Assembly (NCBI GenBank): GCA_963383645.1
Contig: OY726571.1
Coordinates: 80,807,108 to 80,871,107, forward strand
Direction of reading: 5' to 3'
Length of the DNA: 64,000 nt
Source of the DNA: Muscardinus avellanarius
Lineage: Eukaryota; Chordata; Mammalia; Rodentia; Gliridae
Positions within the stretch are counted from its first letter, which is position 1, and every line of letters begins with the position of its first letter. Both the position numbers and the translations under genes were made by a program. The notes beneath the pieces were generated by a model. That model saw only the letters and a program-made list of their open reading frames with translations, made no database searches and was not told the DNA's origin. This document shows positions 1 through 11,647 of this stretch, in pieces.

Positions 1-1363
1 AACCTAAAGGAACAGAATGGGATTAAAAAGCTGAAAAAGCGCAGATGCCCAGCGGAATGGTGAAATATGCTGAGCTTTCCCTAACAGACGGGCTCGCTAC
101 CAGATCCCCTGGAAGACAAGAAGGCAGCCCTGTGGGATGCTGGTCCAGCTGCGCCATCCAGAGGCCGGGACTCAGCACCGTCCCCTCCTTGGTTAGACCA
201 CAGAAGAGTGCAGCTCTCCTACAGAGCACGTTTTAGAAATCTCCCTTCTTTACTCCCTTAATTACAGAAAGTAGACAAGAGGATGATTAAACCCCATTAG
301 CAACCCAGGGATCAAGCTTTATAAAAACAAACAATCCCAGAAATAAGCAGCAGCCCTTTGGCCGCAGTCAAATGAGCCAGGGCCGGGGAAGGGAAGGGAC
401 TGGCTGTGATGGCGGCTCATTCCCTAACTCTGCCTGGCACCAAGCTGTGAGTCCGACAACACCTGTAAGAAAACCCACTTCCTAAAGCCACACTTGCTTT
501 TGGTTCTGGAGAAGCTCTAGACCAGATATATAATGCTTCTGGACTGCAACTTTTTGGAACAGATACCACAAAGGCACAGTCCTCTGTGAGTTTAACAGCA
601 AGATTTAAAAAAATGGGGTATCTGGGTTATAGAAACACGAGGGAAAAGGAACAATATAAATGACATCATAAAGAAGCCAACATCAAGTCTAGAATGTGAG
701 AGTCTGGGCACAACAGTGGTTTCCACAAGTCGATGATAGGAAAGGAGGGAAGGGTTTATTTAGATTAAAGAAAACCTAAAAGAAATACCCAACAGCTGGT
801 TACACTGCATGGTCCTTCTTTGGACCCTAACTTAAGCAACCAATTGCACAAAACATTTTGAGACAACTGGGGGCATTTGATAATGAGAGAAGTTACTTAG
901 AAAGGCTTGTTGATTTTGTTAGATGTGATAATGTGACAGAATTATCAGCATTCAGTTATGTAAGAAGATGGCCCTATTCTTTAAATCCTAAGTATACAGG
1001 GGCAGACTGACATATCTGGGTTTTATTTCATCAAAGGACTCCTACTTCATCAAAGGGAAAGCAAAGCAAAGAAAACAGATCAGGCAAATCTCACTAATTA
1101 TTGAATCTAGGTGCTGGATTTGTGAGGGTGCATGGTAACGTTCCCTCCACGTCTGCGTGTGTTTGAGATTCTCTCATGGTTTTTAAAGTGTCAAGGCCAA
1201 ACTCAGAATCAGAAGCATCAATACATCAACATAAGTAGGGAGGGCTGAGAGTGGGTGGCACTGGGTCTTTGCAAGGAAAATAAAAATAGCATATGTTCAG
1301 AAACAGATTCAAACTTTAGAAACAATTCCTGACTCACTTGTAATGGGGAAAAGATTACCTTTC

Positions 1364-1396
<33 letters not shown>

Positions 1397-1583
1397 GTGG
1401 TACTGGGGTTCCTGGAAACCCTTCTACCTCCGGGCCACACTCCCAGATCTATTTTATATTTTTATTTGGAAACAGGGTCTCTTATGCCAGCAAGGCTGGC
1501 TCCGAACCAGCGCGATCCTCCTGTCTCAGCCTCCCAAGCGCGGGGATTACAAGCGTGCGCCACCACGCCCGGCCCAAGATTAC
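1..1583 (-). other. RIPOR3 intron 8 (partial)
   Basis: Mostly unique sequence, with one SINE at 1364-1575 next to exon 8. Positions 1-1350 show no exon with usable splice sites. In particular, the next family segment (the LAGFAR-like region) is not found, so it must lie further left. Confidence 0.6.
1364..1575 (-). mobile_element. B1-dID SINE at the exon 8 donor
   Basis: A full-length B1-dID in sense orientation to RIPOR3, with a roughly 30-base A tail at its left end. The 13-bp TSD AAGATTACCTTTC is exact at 1351-1363 and 1576-1588 and spans the exon 8/intron junction. Confidence 0.93.
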
Positions 1584-1647
1584 CTTTCATCTTGATGGAG
1601 AATTCCCCCAGCAGATTCTCCAACTCTGCTTCGATGGTGCACATATT
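1584..1647 (-). CDS. RIPOR3: RIPOR3 coding exon 8 (last in window)
   Basis: This 64-nt exon encodes NMCTIEAELENLLGEFSIKMK plus the first base of a Gly codon, residues about 189-209 counted from the proposed Met. It continues the PL48-type region directly after YKEYTE of the previous exon. The acceptor is a pyrimidine-rich tract ending cacttcacag. The donor is AAAG followed by gtaatc. A SINE begins eight bases into the intron, and its target-site duplication includes the donor, so a second copy of the donor lies at 1359/1358. The exon after this one is not in the window. Confidence 0.9.
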
Positions 1648-2344
1648 CTGTGAAGTGGACAGGAGAGGGGTGTTAGAGCGGCCTTCCTTCCACAGTAACT
1701 CAGAGCATGTGACTTTTAGTAGCCATAGCAACCAGTACGCGGGCAACGGGAGGCATTACATGTGTGCAATGTGGTGCACGACGTGGCCTTCTGAACGCTC
1801 TGGACAAAATATTTAAGCAGAAGCCAAGTATGTCTTCTCTCATACAGAACATTTATAGGATGCGTTAACATGTTAAATTATATAAAACGCAGACAAATAG
1901 AGAATGTGGGATATTCTATTAAACCTGGCTTGGACTCTGCAAAAAGGCAATTGGTCTTGAGGAAAAAAGTTCTCTGGAGAGTAAGGACACCTATGGAATG
2001 CAACATCTTAACTTGGATAATGTCCTGATCTGAAAGGTAAGCAAAGAAACTACAATAGTCGCAGACAGCTTTATTAGCCAAACAGGGGAAATCTGGAAAT
2101 GGACAAGATATTAGATATTCTGGATGGATGACTGTTAACTTTCTTAGTTGGGATAATGGGCCCTAGTTAGGCTGAAGATGCACACGTTACACAGGCGGCT
2201 ATTAAGAGGTCCATACTGTATGTTAATAGCTTGAGTTACCCTTCCACAGGGTATACATTCTTCAGAACATAATGGTGCACACCATAAATATATACAATTT
2301 TTACTTGTCAATTAAAATAATTAAAAATAGAGCCACACAAATTT

Positions 2345-2534
2345 CTTTATTTTTTGGTATTAGGGATAGTCTACTTCTGAGCTAACCTTCAGCCTCCCCC
2401 CTTTTTTGAAACAGAGTCTTGCTTAGTTGCTGAAGGTTTTGTTTAGCTGCTGAGGCTGACCTTGAACCTGAGATCTTCCTGTCTCAGCCTCTCAAATACT
2501 GGGGTTACTGGTGTGTGCTACCACACTCGGCTAA
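2345..2534 (-). mobile_element. Old B1-dID SINE
   Basis: A diverged minus-oriented copy. The ID-like half lies on the left and a B1 end close to ccacactcggct on the right. Confidence 0.75.
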
Positions 2535-2754
2535 TGCTAAAAACTTTGTGGAGTGAAAGGCTGCAATGTCTACCACTTACTGTTAAATGACTTGGAAGAA
2601 AAAAAACTGAGCATATGAGAGTGGGAAAGCTAATCTGGCAGAGTGCTCCCAATTGGAAAATCTAGGTGAAGGTGTCTGGTGTTTATGTTAGTCTTTCAAC
2701 TTTTAGGTAGGTTTGAAATTTTTCTTAATAAAAATTTGGAGTCCAAGAAAGCTC

Positions 2755-2967
2755 AGGAGGCTGGAAGTGGTGGCACATGCCTGTAATCTCAGGACCTGGG
2801 GGCTGAGACAGGAAGATTATATATTCATGGACAGCCTCAGCAAGAAGGGAGACTCTCATCAACCTAGAGACCATGTTTTGAAAGAAAAAGAAAAAGAAAA
2901 ATAGGACTGGGGGTATAGATTGGAGGTTGAATGCCCTGGGTTCAATCCCTAGTACCATAAAATAAAA
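2755..2967 (+). mobile_element. B1-dID SINE
   Basis: A diverged plus-oriented copy: B1 half (GGTGGCACATGCCTGTAATC), A/G-rich linker and an ID half ending in CCCTAGTACC. Confidence 0.8.
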
Positions 2968-4349
2968 GTCTCAGGAGTTCAATTGTGCTCAAGTGAGGTA
3001 GACGTCCTACTGCAGTGCCCAGCACCTCAAAAATCCAGGAGGTTCCTTGGGTCCGACAGACCCTCCCTTACTCTAACACTGAGGGGACAGTAGGCTCATG
3101 GTTAGATGCAAACACTGCTTCCCACCTCCCCAGAGTCAGAGGACCTGATTAGAGCAGTTGAAGTTGGAATCACAGCAGGAAAGTGCTGTGGCCAGGAGCG
3201 GTCCCCATTGCAGCTCTCCTGTGGCCTGGACAGCTAAGCTTTGGATGCCGCCCTGCTGCCCTAACCTGACCCCGCAGCCAGGGCATCCTTAGCCTTCCCT
3301 GAAGTGGCCACTCCATCAAGGCTGGGCATCCTGGGTGGCCCAGGCAGCAAAGCATGGCCGCTCAGTGAGCACGGGAAGATATTTCAACTTTTGGATGCTG
3401 AGGACTTCAGGGTTTTGGTTCTTATTTATTCCTTTGTTCTGGTCCAAATGATCACTTTTACAGGATGCAAAAAGAATGGCATTTCTGTTTCCCTGGTAAG
3501 TTCTCAGTGCCCCGATAGCTCAGCAAAGCTGGGTTACATTTCCTGAAGTCTAACCTCTGGACAGCTTGAAAACTTAGAAGATAAAGTCTTGGCATTGCAA
3601 AGCAATTTATGTCCTCAGAGCCCTGGGCCTCGCTGTGAAGGAAAAATATCAAGAAAGACAAACTAGGTTCTCAAGCATGTCAGTATTGCTACCAGAAAAC
3701 CTTGGGGCAGTTAGGTTAATCACTAAAGGCACCCATGACCGAAATTCTCTTTCCTCTTACCCACGCAGCCACTGGTGAGAACCACTACCCACGTGAACAC
3801 ACTGTGAGCCATCCTGTCCCCACCCTCCAGTGACAGACTCTGGCTTCTGCCGTCCTGTGTCACATGGGGCATGAAGCTACAGAAGTCCTGGACAGCAGCC
3901 CTTCCCCTCCCTGGATCTGTACTCCACACCTTAGAATTTGTGAGCGAAGTCACGCTGCCATGCCCTGGCTCTTCACCAAGCCAGGCTATTTCTGAATGTC
4001 CTGCCAGTGTCCTGGGACAGGCAGCTTCTGCAGGCTCCTGGTTGGTTATCTGTTTGTGTCCTATGAACAGTCTCTATATTTGGAAACTGCTGTTTTTGGC
4101 TTCAGAGACCTCGAGAAATGAGGTCTCATTAACCAGGGCTGTTTCTACACCAGGGGTTTCCAACCAGACGTTGGATGGTGGAAGGGGTAGGAAGAGTCAC
4201 ATTCTTATCTTTACTAAACTCTACCAGAAATTGAACACACCCACATATTGTGTGTGTAGAAAACAAGCCACAGCAGTGTCAGTAATACCCATGACCTTGA
4301 CGCTGGTAACAGTCACATGCATGTTTATGTCGAGTCACATGTGGCAGAT

Positions 4350-4475
4350 AACTTTTTTTTTTTTTGGTAATGGGTATTGAATCCTGGGGCATTCTACTTC
4401 CAAGCCATATCCTCAGACCTTTATTTTAAAACAGGTCTCACTAAGTTGCTGAGGGCCTGGCTCTGTTGTTGCAGA
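4350..4475 (-). mobile_element. Partial SINE (ID half and part of B1)
   Basis: A minus-oriented fragment: a T tract, then ID-like sequence, then a piece of the B1 half. The 5' end of the element is missing. Confidence 0.65.
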
Positions 4476-4702
4476 TAACTTTAAAAGCATTTATAATGTT
4501 CACTGCTTTGAAATTTTATTTATTTAGTTATTAGAGTCACTGCTAGAGCTTGTAATTCGGCATGTTAATACAGCAGTAGCATAGTGCTACTTCACGCAGT
4601 AGGCTTTGAAAGCATTTTGATGGCTGTATTGACAACATTAACTATTTCAATATCTGTTTTTCCTTTTGAATTCCCATTTTATTTATGCATTAAGGACATT
4701 AT

Positions 4703-4905
4703 TTTGAGCAGAGTATGGTGGTGCATGTCTATAATCCAGTACTTGGGAGGCTGAGACAGAAAGATTGCAGGCTTGAGGCCAGTCTCAGCAGTTTAGCCAG
4801 ACCTTCAACAACTCCGTGAAACTGTTAAAAATAAAAAAAATAGAGCTGGACGTGTAGCTCAGAGGGAGAACACCCCGGGTTCAATCCACAGTACTGCAAA
4901 AAATG
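4703..4905 (+). mobile_element. B1-dID SINE
   Basis: A diverged plus copy with B1 half, A-rich linker and an ID half ending in a short A-rich tail. Confidence 0.75.
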
Positions 4906-5667
4906 AAGACAGCCAAACATTATTTTGAAAGGGGGAGTTTATATAAGGAAGAGCTAGACTATGTTCTAGACTGGGAAAAGAGGAACTTGGTTCAGACAGG
5001 AAGCAGCAGTGCCAGAGGCCACGCAAAGCCTTCCTGAAAGCGAGGCCAGCTCTGGCAGCAGACCCCCCTCAGGAGATGACTTCATCCATGAAATCTGATC
5101 TCTGAATAAAGACTCCAGGGACAGCAAGAGGCTCGGCTTTAATAATGCAGTCACTTCGGCAGACATTGGTATTAGGTGACCCCACGAGGGGTGAAGACCT
5201 CTCTGTGTCAGATGCTCGGGGCCCCAGAGACCGGCAGAAACGGGGAAAGCACTTTGCTCTGTGGCTCTTTGCCTTGTTCTCCTTTAACATAATAAATTCT
5301 CGTACCCACAAATGTTGTAGGCTGGAGGGTTACAGGTCTCCACCACTGACACCCCCAGAAGCCACCTTAGCTACGGGGCGACTTAACATCCAGGGATATA
5401 GCTGGATGAGATCGTACACTAGAATATTTAGAAGTGTATTAAAAAGACAAAAATCAGAGCTTGTGGCTTATTTATTTTTTAAACAACTTCACTAGTTGCC
5501 TTTGCTTGCTTTTTTTTTTTTTTTTTTTTCCCCTGAGACTAGCAATAAGGTCATCATCTCTCTAGGGAGTGCGATGAGGTCGTGGGTTGCTGTCTGCCTC
5601 GGCGGTTAAGGACAAGTCAGATCAGGCCAGGTGGAGTCCTGCAACCGGGCAGACGGGCAGGCCGTAC

Positions 5668-5817
5668 CTCTGTGTACTCTTTGTAGCTCCGGTTGATCTC
5701 CGACAGACTCTCTCGGGCGGCTTTGCTGGCAGGGGAAGAGGCGAAGGCTTGCTTCATTTTGCTGGCACCATCTTGCAGACGTCGTTGGATGCAATACGCT
5801 TCGTAGAGTTCATCTAC
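5668..5817 (-). CDS. RIPOR3: RIPOR3 coding exon 7
   Basis: A 150-nt, phase-0 exon encoding 50 residues (about 139-188). It starts [20 protein letters not shown] and ends [11 protein letters not shown]. This is the most recognisable RIPOR family core. The wording [11 protein letters not shown] and [12 protein letters not shown] fits RIPOR3 as I remember it, whereas paralogues have RDGA-type variants. The acceptor ends ccctggcag and the donor reads GAG followed by gtacgg. No frameshift or stop is present. Confidence 0.92.
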
Positions 5818-6064
5818 CTGCCAGGGTGGAGACAGGAAACTCAGAGACAGAAGCGGGTGTCACGCTTGAGAGAAGTCAGAGACCAGTGTTATGAGTTCAG
5901 GTACTTTACATTTCTGACCTCAGCAGAGGCCAGAAGGAGAATCTGGTAAAGGTGTTATTGTTTTAGACAGGGCCCAATCACTTTTATTTCCACCAATATG
6001 ATCCATTTTCTGTCTTAAAACAGATTTTACTCTGATTCTGTTTTCTTTTTCTTTCTTCTTTGTT

Positions 6065-6262
6065 TAGTACTGGGGATTGAACCCAGGACTGTTCTGCCTC
6101 CAACCCACTCCCTCAGCCCTTTTATTTTTTTATTTTGAGATAGGGTCTCACTTTAGCTGCTGAGAATCTTACTAAGTTGCTGAGACTGGCCTCGAACCTG
6201 CCATCCTCCTGTCTCAGCCTGCTAAGTACTGGGATTATCAGTCTGTGCCACTGCATCTGGCT
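6065..6262 (-). mobile_element. B1-dID SINE
   Basis: A full minus-oriented copy from GTACTGGGGATTGAACCC to the B1 end near CACTGCATCTGGCT. Confidence 0.8.
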
Positions 6263-6469
6263 GATCTTGTTTTGAAATTATACTAAAAGGAAATGCCTGT
6301 TTTACATTTTTTGAGGCTGTCACTGGAACTGTATAAGATGATTCCTGGGGGATTTTTGATCCATGTACTGTGGGATTTCGACAGGAGCCTTCTAAACATG
6401 GAGCAAATAGTAGGAGAAGTTTTAGTTTCAAACTAGAGTGAAAATATTGTAGCACACAGGCTAGTATTT

Positions 6470-6692
6470 TGTTGTTTTGTTTTGTTTTGTTTTGTGTGTC
6501 TGGGGATGGAACCCAGGGGCATTCGACCTCTGAGGTACACCCCCTGCCCTACTTTTTATTCTTTATTTTGAAACAAGGTCTCACTAAGTTGTGAAGGGTC
6601 TCACTAAGTAGCTGAGGCTGTCCGTGAACTGCAATCCTCTGTTCTCAGCCTCCTGAATGCTGGGATTACAACCATGTGCCATCACTGGCTTA
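6470..6692 (-). mobile_element. B1-dID SINE
   Basis: A minus-oriented copy with a (GTTTT)n tail at its left end. Confidence 0.8.
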
Positions 6693-7026
6693 GTATTTTG
6701 TTTTAAGGTGATATTTACACATTCAGATTTAGCGCGTTGAAACAACTTTTGTAAAGTCTTGGCTCAGTAATAGAAAAAAATGAAGTTATTAAGTTGCTCT
6801 TAAAATGAAGGTTAAAACATGTTTGTCAAACTTATCAAAATGAACATTTAAGAACTGTGAACTCCTTTGATGTAAATCACAACTTAAAAATAAATCAAAA
6901 AATGCAAATGAGCTTTTTTTCTTGCCACTTCTCTATTTTTGTGTTTCTAAACGATAAAATACCCTTTAAGCAAGCTGACTGATCATAGCCCACCTTATAG
7001 ACCTAACAATCATGAACTGCCTCTGA

Positions 7027-7178
7027 AGCAGTGATTCTCAATCAACCTAAGGTGATTTTAATACATAGGGGCCCAGGGGCATTTAGTGAATGGAGCCAGG
7101 GTTGCTGCTAAATACCCTTTAACAGAGGACAGCCAAAATTTTTCTAATATATCAATAGGACTGAGGTTGGAAAGGCAT
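7027..7178 (+). mobile_element. MER20-like hAT DNA transposon fragment
   Basis: The order of motifs (AGTGATTCTCAA, GGGGCATTTAGTG, AGGGTTGCTGCTAAA, ACAGCCAAAA, then a GAGGTTG-like end) matches my memory of MER20, an old non-autonomous hAT-Charlie element. Family assignment needs RepeatMasker. Confidence 0.65.
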
Positions 7179-7502
7179 GTCCTAAAGTTATGTCTGATGA
7201 CACTTGTAGTCTTGTATTATCTCCAGTTATGAACACACTAAACCAACCATAGTCGATGATGAGAATTTTTGGGCAGATAAAAAGGACCGGGCATTGGCAA
7301 AAACATGTGAAATCTATTACTTTTGAGAGGTGGTTGCCCACCTAGGACTATTCGAACTTTCTTTTACTATAAACTTTGTTTCTTCAAAAAGGCAAGTTAC
7401 GTTGTAGATCAGAGGAAGTGGAATATGGGCGACACCTGTGTTTTACCTATGAAGGTAAGTATCTGAAAAACATTGGATTTCAGAGTTCAAGATTCCTGTT
7501 TT

Positions 7503-7697
7503 GGCTGGGTATGGTGGTCCTTGGGAGGCTGAGACAGGAGGATCACAAGTTTGAGGCCAGCTTCAGCTAAACTTAGCGAGACTCTTAGCAACCTAGCAAG
7601 ACCCTGTTTCTAAGCAAAAATAAAAAGGGCAGGAGGTACACTTCAGAGGTAGAATGTCCCTGAGTTCAATCTCTAGTACCATGCCCCCCCAAAAAGA
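7503..7697 (+). mobile_element. B1-dID SINE
   Basis: A plus copy with a small deletion in the B1 half (GGTATGGTGGTCCTTGGGAG) and an ID half ending just before a C and A run. Confidence 0.8.
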
Positions 7698-7758
7698 AAA
7701 GATTTCTCTTTTGCTCTGCAGGCAAACTTTAAGCTGCTCATTTAAAAATATTACTACA

Positions 7759-7965
7759 GCCGGGCGTGGTGGCACACGTTTGTAATCCCAGCATTTGGGA
7801 GGCTGAGACTGGAGGATTGCGGTTCATGGCCAGCCTCAGCTACTTAGTGAGGCCCTCTGCAACTTAAGTGAGACCCTGTTTCAAAATAAAGAATTAAAAA
7901 GAGGGCAGGGGGTGTAGCTTGGAGGTCAAAGGCCCCTGAGTTCCATTCCCATACCTACAAAAAAG
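7759..7965 (+). mobile_element. B1-dID SINE
   Basis: A full plus copy starting GCCGGGCGTGGTGGCACACG. It lies about 60 bp from the preceding SINE in the same orientation. Confidence 0.85.
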
Positions 7966-8294
7966 TAAATTAAAAAAAATAAAAGTATTACTACTACCAG
8001 TTGCAATAGTAGAATTTCCCACAATTGCTTTCTCCCTACACGTGTCAATGATGCTCAGAAGGTGAACATTAACAGGGTGAAGCTTATGACCATGATTAAC
8101 AGATTCTTTGTTGCTACTTAGTTCTAGGATTCTCTCAGTTTTGCTGGAAGGAATTTCTAAATTTTGAAAAAAATAGTCTACAGTCTTCTGGGTCAGTGGA
8201 CTTAGCTCTGATTAGAGGGAGGCATAAGACTGGCTGGCCTATTTGCTGACGAAAACTCTTGGTAGGTGATTGGCGCAGAGTGTTTCTGGTAAGC

Positions 8295-8400
8295 CTCTTC
8301 TGGTGAACTTGTTAAGATGCTGAAGCGGGCCCTGCTCTGAGATGCTGATTCAGTAGGTTAGGGCTGGGCCAGCATCGGAAATTTTAAATAAATATCATGG
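8295..8400 (+). mobile_element. MER5-like hAT fragment
   Basis: GAACTTGTTAAGATGC, CTGATTCAGTAGGTTAGGGC and CAGCATCGGAAATTTT resemble the MER5A/B interior. It is short and diverged. Confidence 0.5.
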
Positions 8401-9448
8401 ACAATTCCCATGAGGGAGATCCCCACAAAACTTTCAGAAACCGTGTGTTGATAGTCTTCCCATGTGGGCCAAACAAATGCCTTCTGATGGGTGTCACTAT
8501 TTTTACTTACTGAGTGGGGCAGAAATAATAGGTGCAATTTCAGCTTTGCCTAGGTAATACATATCTTTCCAAGTGGAAACTACAAAGGCAGTAGTATACA
8601 TATGTCTATATACACACAGATCGTATCTGAATTATAACCCCCAAAGTTTTCTTAGGGCTGAATACATGTACTGCCCCAGCTCAATTTCACAGAGTGGAAA
8701 GCCGTGGTCGATACAGAAGACAGAGCCAATTACTGTGTGCAGAGCTGGTGCCAGGGTCTAAGACTCCTGCTGCCCAGGAAAGGGAAATTCTAAAACCCTC
8801 AGACACCTCACTTGGAAATAGAAATTGCTAATAGCTGCGATTTAACTGCCCCAACAAGAAATCTTCTATAACTTGCACTCATAATTTCCTCTGGGGTCCA
8901 GAACACAGGGGCAATAGTCCTGTCCATACTAGACTGGCTGGACCATCACTGAAACACTTACAGTGTCCAGGGATGATGCCTGAGATGTTGAAACCACACC
9001 ACGTGAGTGGAAGGAACCAAGAACTCAAGAAAGCTTTGGGGTGGCGCATGGATAGTATCTAAATAATTACAGGGTTTCCCCGAAGAAGCCTATGGAGCGC
9101 CACTTTGTAGTGGGACTAGGGTATAGGACAAAGATTTTAGTCTAGTCTTATTTCTATCCACACTACACTGAGTAGGCAGGTCCTCTGCCAGGCCCCATGT
9201 GTGCTGAGTAGGAAACAGCACTTTATAAATGTCTGCAGAGCTGAACTAGAGCCACAATGCTCGATTATCTGGCTTTGCATTCTCCTTTATCCTTCATCTT
9301 TGCCATCTGCTGGAGCCCTTAATTGCTAATCGGCTTAGGAGTCAATTAGATAGGAAATTCTCTGTGGACTGGATGGTACGCACAGGCTGAAGGTGCCTCG
9401 ATCAGTAACTGAGAGCTGAAGAGCAAAGACAAGAGGAACCACAGTTAC

Positions 9449-9502
9449 CTTACTGATGTGGAACTCCAGGCGTCTCATGTATCTTTCAATCGTCTTAATT
9501 TG
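9449..9502 (-). CDS. RIPOR3: RIPOR3 coding exon 6
   Basis: A 54-nt, phase-0 exon encoding QIKTIERYMRRLEFHISK, residues about 121-138. It forms a basic amphipathic helix that runs straight into the PL48-type core. The acceptor ends tttaattccag and the donor is AAG followed by gtaact. Its small size and clean splice signals suit this family, in which the N-terminal helical region is split into several short exons. Confidence 0.9.
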
Positions 9503-9845
9503 CTGGAATTAAAAGAAGAAGTTGGAAAAAGCACAGCCACTCACAGTTCAATTAATTTAGGCTTGTGAGATCATTTTCTTCATCATCTCAGACACAAAAG
9601 TACCAGAAAATGTTAAACATCTCCCCTTTCCTTCCATTTTTGTTGCTAATTTAAAGACACTCCAGTGGCGACTTGGAAGATATGTTTTGAAATATTAAAT
9701 ATCTGGAGAGATGAAATTGAGTTAATTATTGTAACCCTTATGTCTAACATCCAGGGAGACAGACCCAGTGAAAATATTGGATTTTTGGCAGGACAGTATC
9801 AAATTGGACTATATTCAAATTTCTTCATAATATGGACTTTTCCAA

Positions 9846-10041
9846 GGCCGGGCGTGGTGGTGCATGCTTGTAATCCCTGCTCTTGGGAGGCAGAGACAGG
9901 AGGATCGCGCAGGTTTGAAGCCAGCTGCGCTGGCTTGAGAGACCCTGTTTTTTAAAAAACAAAAATAGGTCTGGGAGTGTAGCCCGGAGGTAGAAGGGCT
10001 TCCAGGAATCCCAGTACCACAAAATAAATAAATAAATAAAT
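9846..10041 (+). mobile_element. B1-dID SINE
   Basis: A full plus copy with an (AAAT)n tail. The near-identical flanking words ATGGACTTTTCC and ATGGACTTTTTCC look like the TSD. Confidence 0.88.
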
Positions 10042-10358
10042 GGACTTTTTCCCCTTTCACATTTGTGTGTCCCTGAAGTGGGGCGTGTTTTGTCATTGGC
10101 AGGTGGTTGCCTGTGCATGCTCACAGGCTCCTGCTTACTCATGTGTCATCTCTGACTTATAGATATTATTGTCATTACATGCATTTAACTTAATTGCCCC
10201 CTTAGATATCTTTGGAATGAATATAATATGATTCAGCACTGAAATTAAACTTATTGTGTATATGCAAAGGCATGCAAAGAGAGCAACATCATATATAACT
10301 AAAAAGAAAGAAAGCAAAAAAGAAAATACATGTCTAAATATGTATAAAAAAGTTTTGT

Positions 10359-10556
10359 AGCAGGGCGTGGTGGCACACACTTATGGTCCCAGTACTTGGG
10401 AGGTTGAGACAGGAGGATTGCAGGTTCGTGGCCAGCCTCTGCAGCGTAAGGAGGCTCTTTGCAACTTAGCGAGACCCTATTTCAAAATAAAAAATAAAAT
10501 AGGGCTGGGGGGTGTGTGGCTCAGAAGTAGAATCCCCCTGGGTTCATGCTCCAGTA

Positions 10557-10598
<42 letters not shown>
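10359..10598 (+). mobile_element. B1-dID SINE with CA-repeat tail
   Basis: A full plus copy whose terminal CCAGTACCAC runs directly into a CA repeat (10558-10598). Confidence 0.85.
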
Positions 10599-10600
<2 letters not shown>

Positions 10601-11032
10601 TCAGAAAGGAGTTTTGTCAGTAAGAATAAAAGACACATTTTAAGTGAAAAGAAAGGACTGTCCAAGTTTAAGCAGAATCATTTTTATATTTCTTAGTATC
10701 ACATAAATTAAGATTGTGTTTTCCAATCAAAGATGCCTTAGATTTGATGAAACATGAGAGTGAATATTTAAAGTCAAGTCTGCTAAGGGATGACTGAGAA
10801 ACCTTGCAACCCCTTGGCATGTTTGTTGAAGTGGCCTTGAACATTTCATCGAATCTGCGGATCATACTACGTGTTCAGCATCCCATTTACACAAAAGCAC
10901 CAATTTCCCCCAAATTAGAAAACACCTCAGTTATCTAGAATTTCACTGTCCTAAGAAGGTCTCTACTGATATCTACTCATAAAAACAGAGCTTTTTCTCT
11001 TGGAAACATCCTGACACAGAACCAGCACTTAC

Positions 11033-11056
11033 CTTGTCAAGGTCATACAGCACGCC
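11033..11056 (-). CDS. RIPOR3: RIPOR3 coding exon 5 (24-nt microexon)
   Basis: A 24-nt, phase-0 microexon encoding GVLYDLDK, residues about 113-120. The acceptor ends ttcattgtag and the donor is AAG followed by a consensus gtaagt. It is symmetrical, so skipping would remove eight residues without a frameshift. It is too short to stand out as an open frame. Support comes from exact phase agreement with exons 4 and 6, strong splice sites and the family-typical YDLDKQ sequence across the junction. Confidence 0.88.
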
Positions 11057-11413
11057 CTACAATGAAAAAGGAGTGCCTGGATTAAAATGTATCCTGCTAA
11101 AAAATGTTATCAATATTAATACAATTAATACAAAGTAGGTTTAGCCCACATTTCCATATTACCTGTGAAATATAATGATCAGCTCCACAAGATTCTACCA
11201 CACTTTTTTGGAAATTTACTTCAAAGGATTACATATCTGGGTTATTTTAAATATAAGTAGGATTTCTTGGAAGAGTGAGTATCTATTTGCATTCTGCTTC
11301 TAGACTTGTTCCCAGCCCCTCTGCCCTTTGGAAAGTTAAAGGGTTTTAGTTGCTTTCAGTTTTTCTCCCCTATGCATTGAGGGACATTGTGAATGTATGT
11401 TCTTTATTATTAT

Positions 11414-11618
11414 ATTTTTTGTGACACTGGGGTTTGAGCCAGGGGCATTCTACCTCCAAGATATACCCCCAGTCCTATTTTATTTTTATTTGGAAAAAGG
11501 GTCTCACTAAGTTGATAAGAGTCTCACTACTTGTTGAGATTGTTCTTGAATCTGAAATCCTTCTGTCTCAAGTCTCCTAAGTACTGGGATTACAAGTGCA
11601 CACCACCACGCCTGGCTT
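11414..11618 (-). mobile_element. B1-dID SINE, left arm of an inverted pair
   Basis: A full minus copy ending CACCACGCCTGGCTT. Another B1-dID begins about 30 bp to the right in the opposite orientation. Confidence 0.82.
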
Positions 11619-11647
11619 ACATTTTTAAAGTTTTCAAAAATATGTTA

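Larger units (their letters stand above)
1648..5667 (-). other. RIPOR3 intron 7
   Basis: A 4.0-kb intron with four or more SINE fragments (2345-2534, 2755-2967, 4350-4475, 4703-4905). Between them, 2968-4349 and 4906-5667 are unique, with small open frames that lack splice or homology support. Confidence 0.7.
5818..9448 (-). other. RIPOR3 intron 6
   Basis: A 3.6-kb intron with SINEs at 6065-6262, 6470-6692, 7503-7697 and 7759-7965, plus hAT-type fragments at 7027-7178 and 8295-8400. I see nothing in 8401-9448 beyond unique intron sequence. Confidence 0.7.
9503..11032 (-). other. RIPOR3 intron 5
   Basis: A 1.5-kb intron carrying two sense-to-plus B1-dID SINEs, at 9846-10041 and 10359-10598. 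The rest is unique AT-rich sequence. Confidence 0.7.

Noticed and set aside
1462..1746. 94-residue open frame containing exon 8
   Set aside because: The central part is exon 8, but the left part is SINE sequence read through the donor and the right part is intron. Kept only as evidence for the donor-duplication finding.
5587..5949. 120-residue plus-strand open frame over exon 7
   Set aside because: It is the antisense shadow of RIPOR3 exon 7; it lacks recognisable similarity in this direction.
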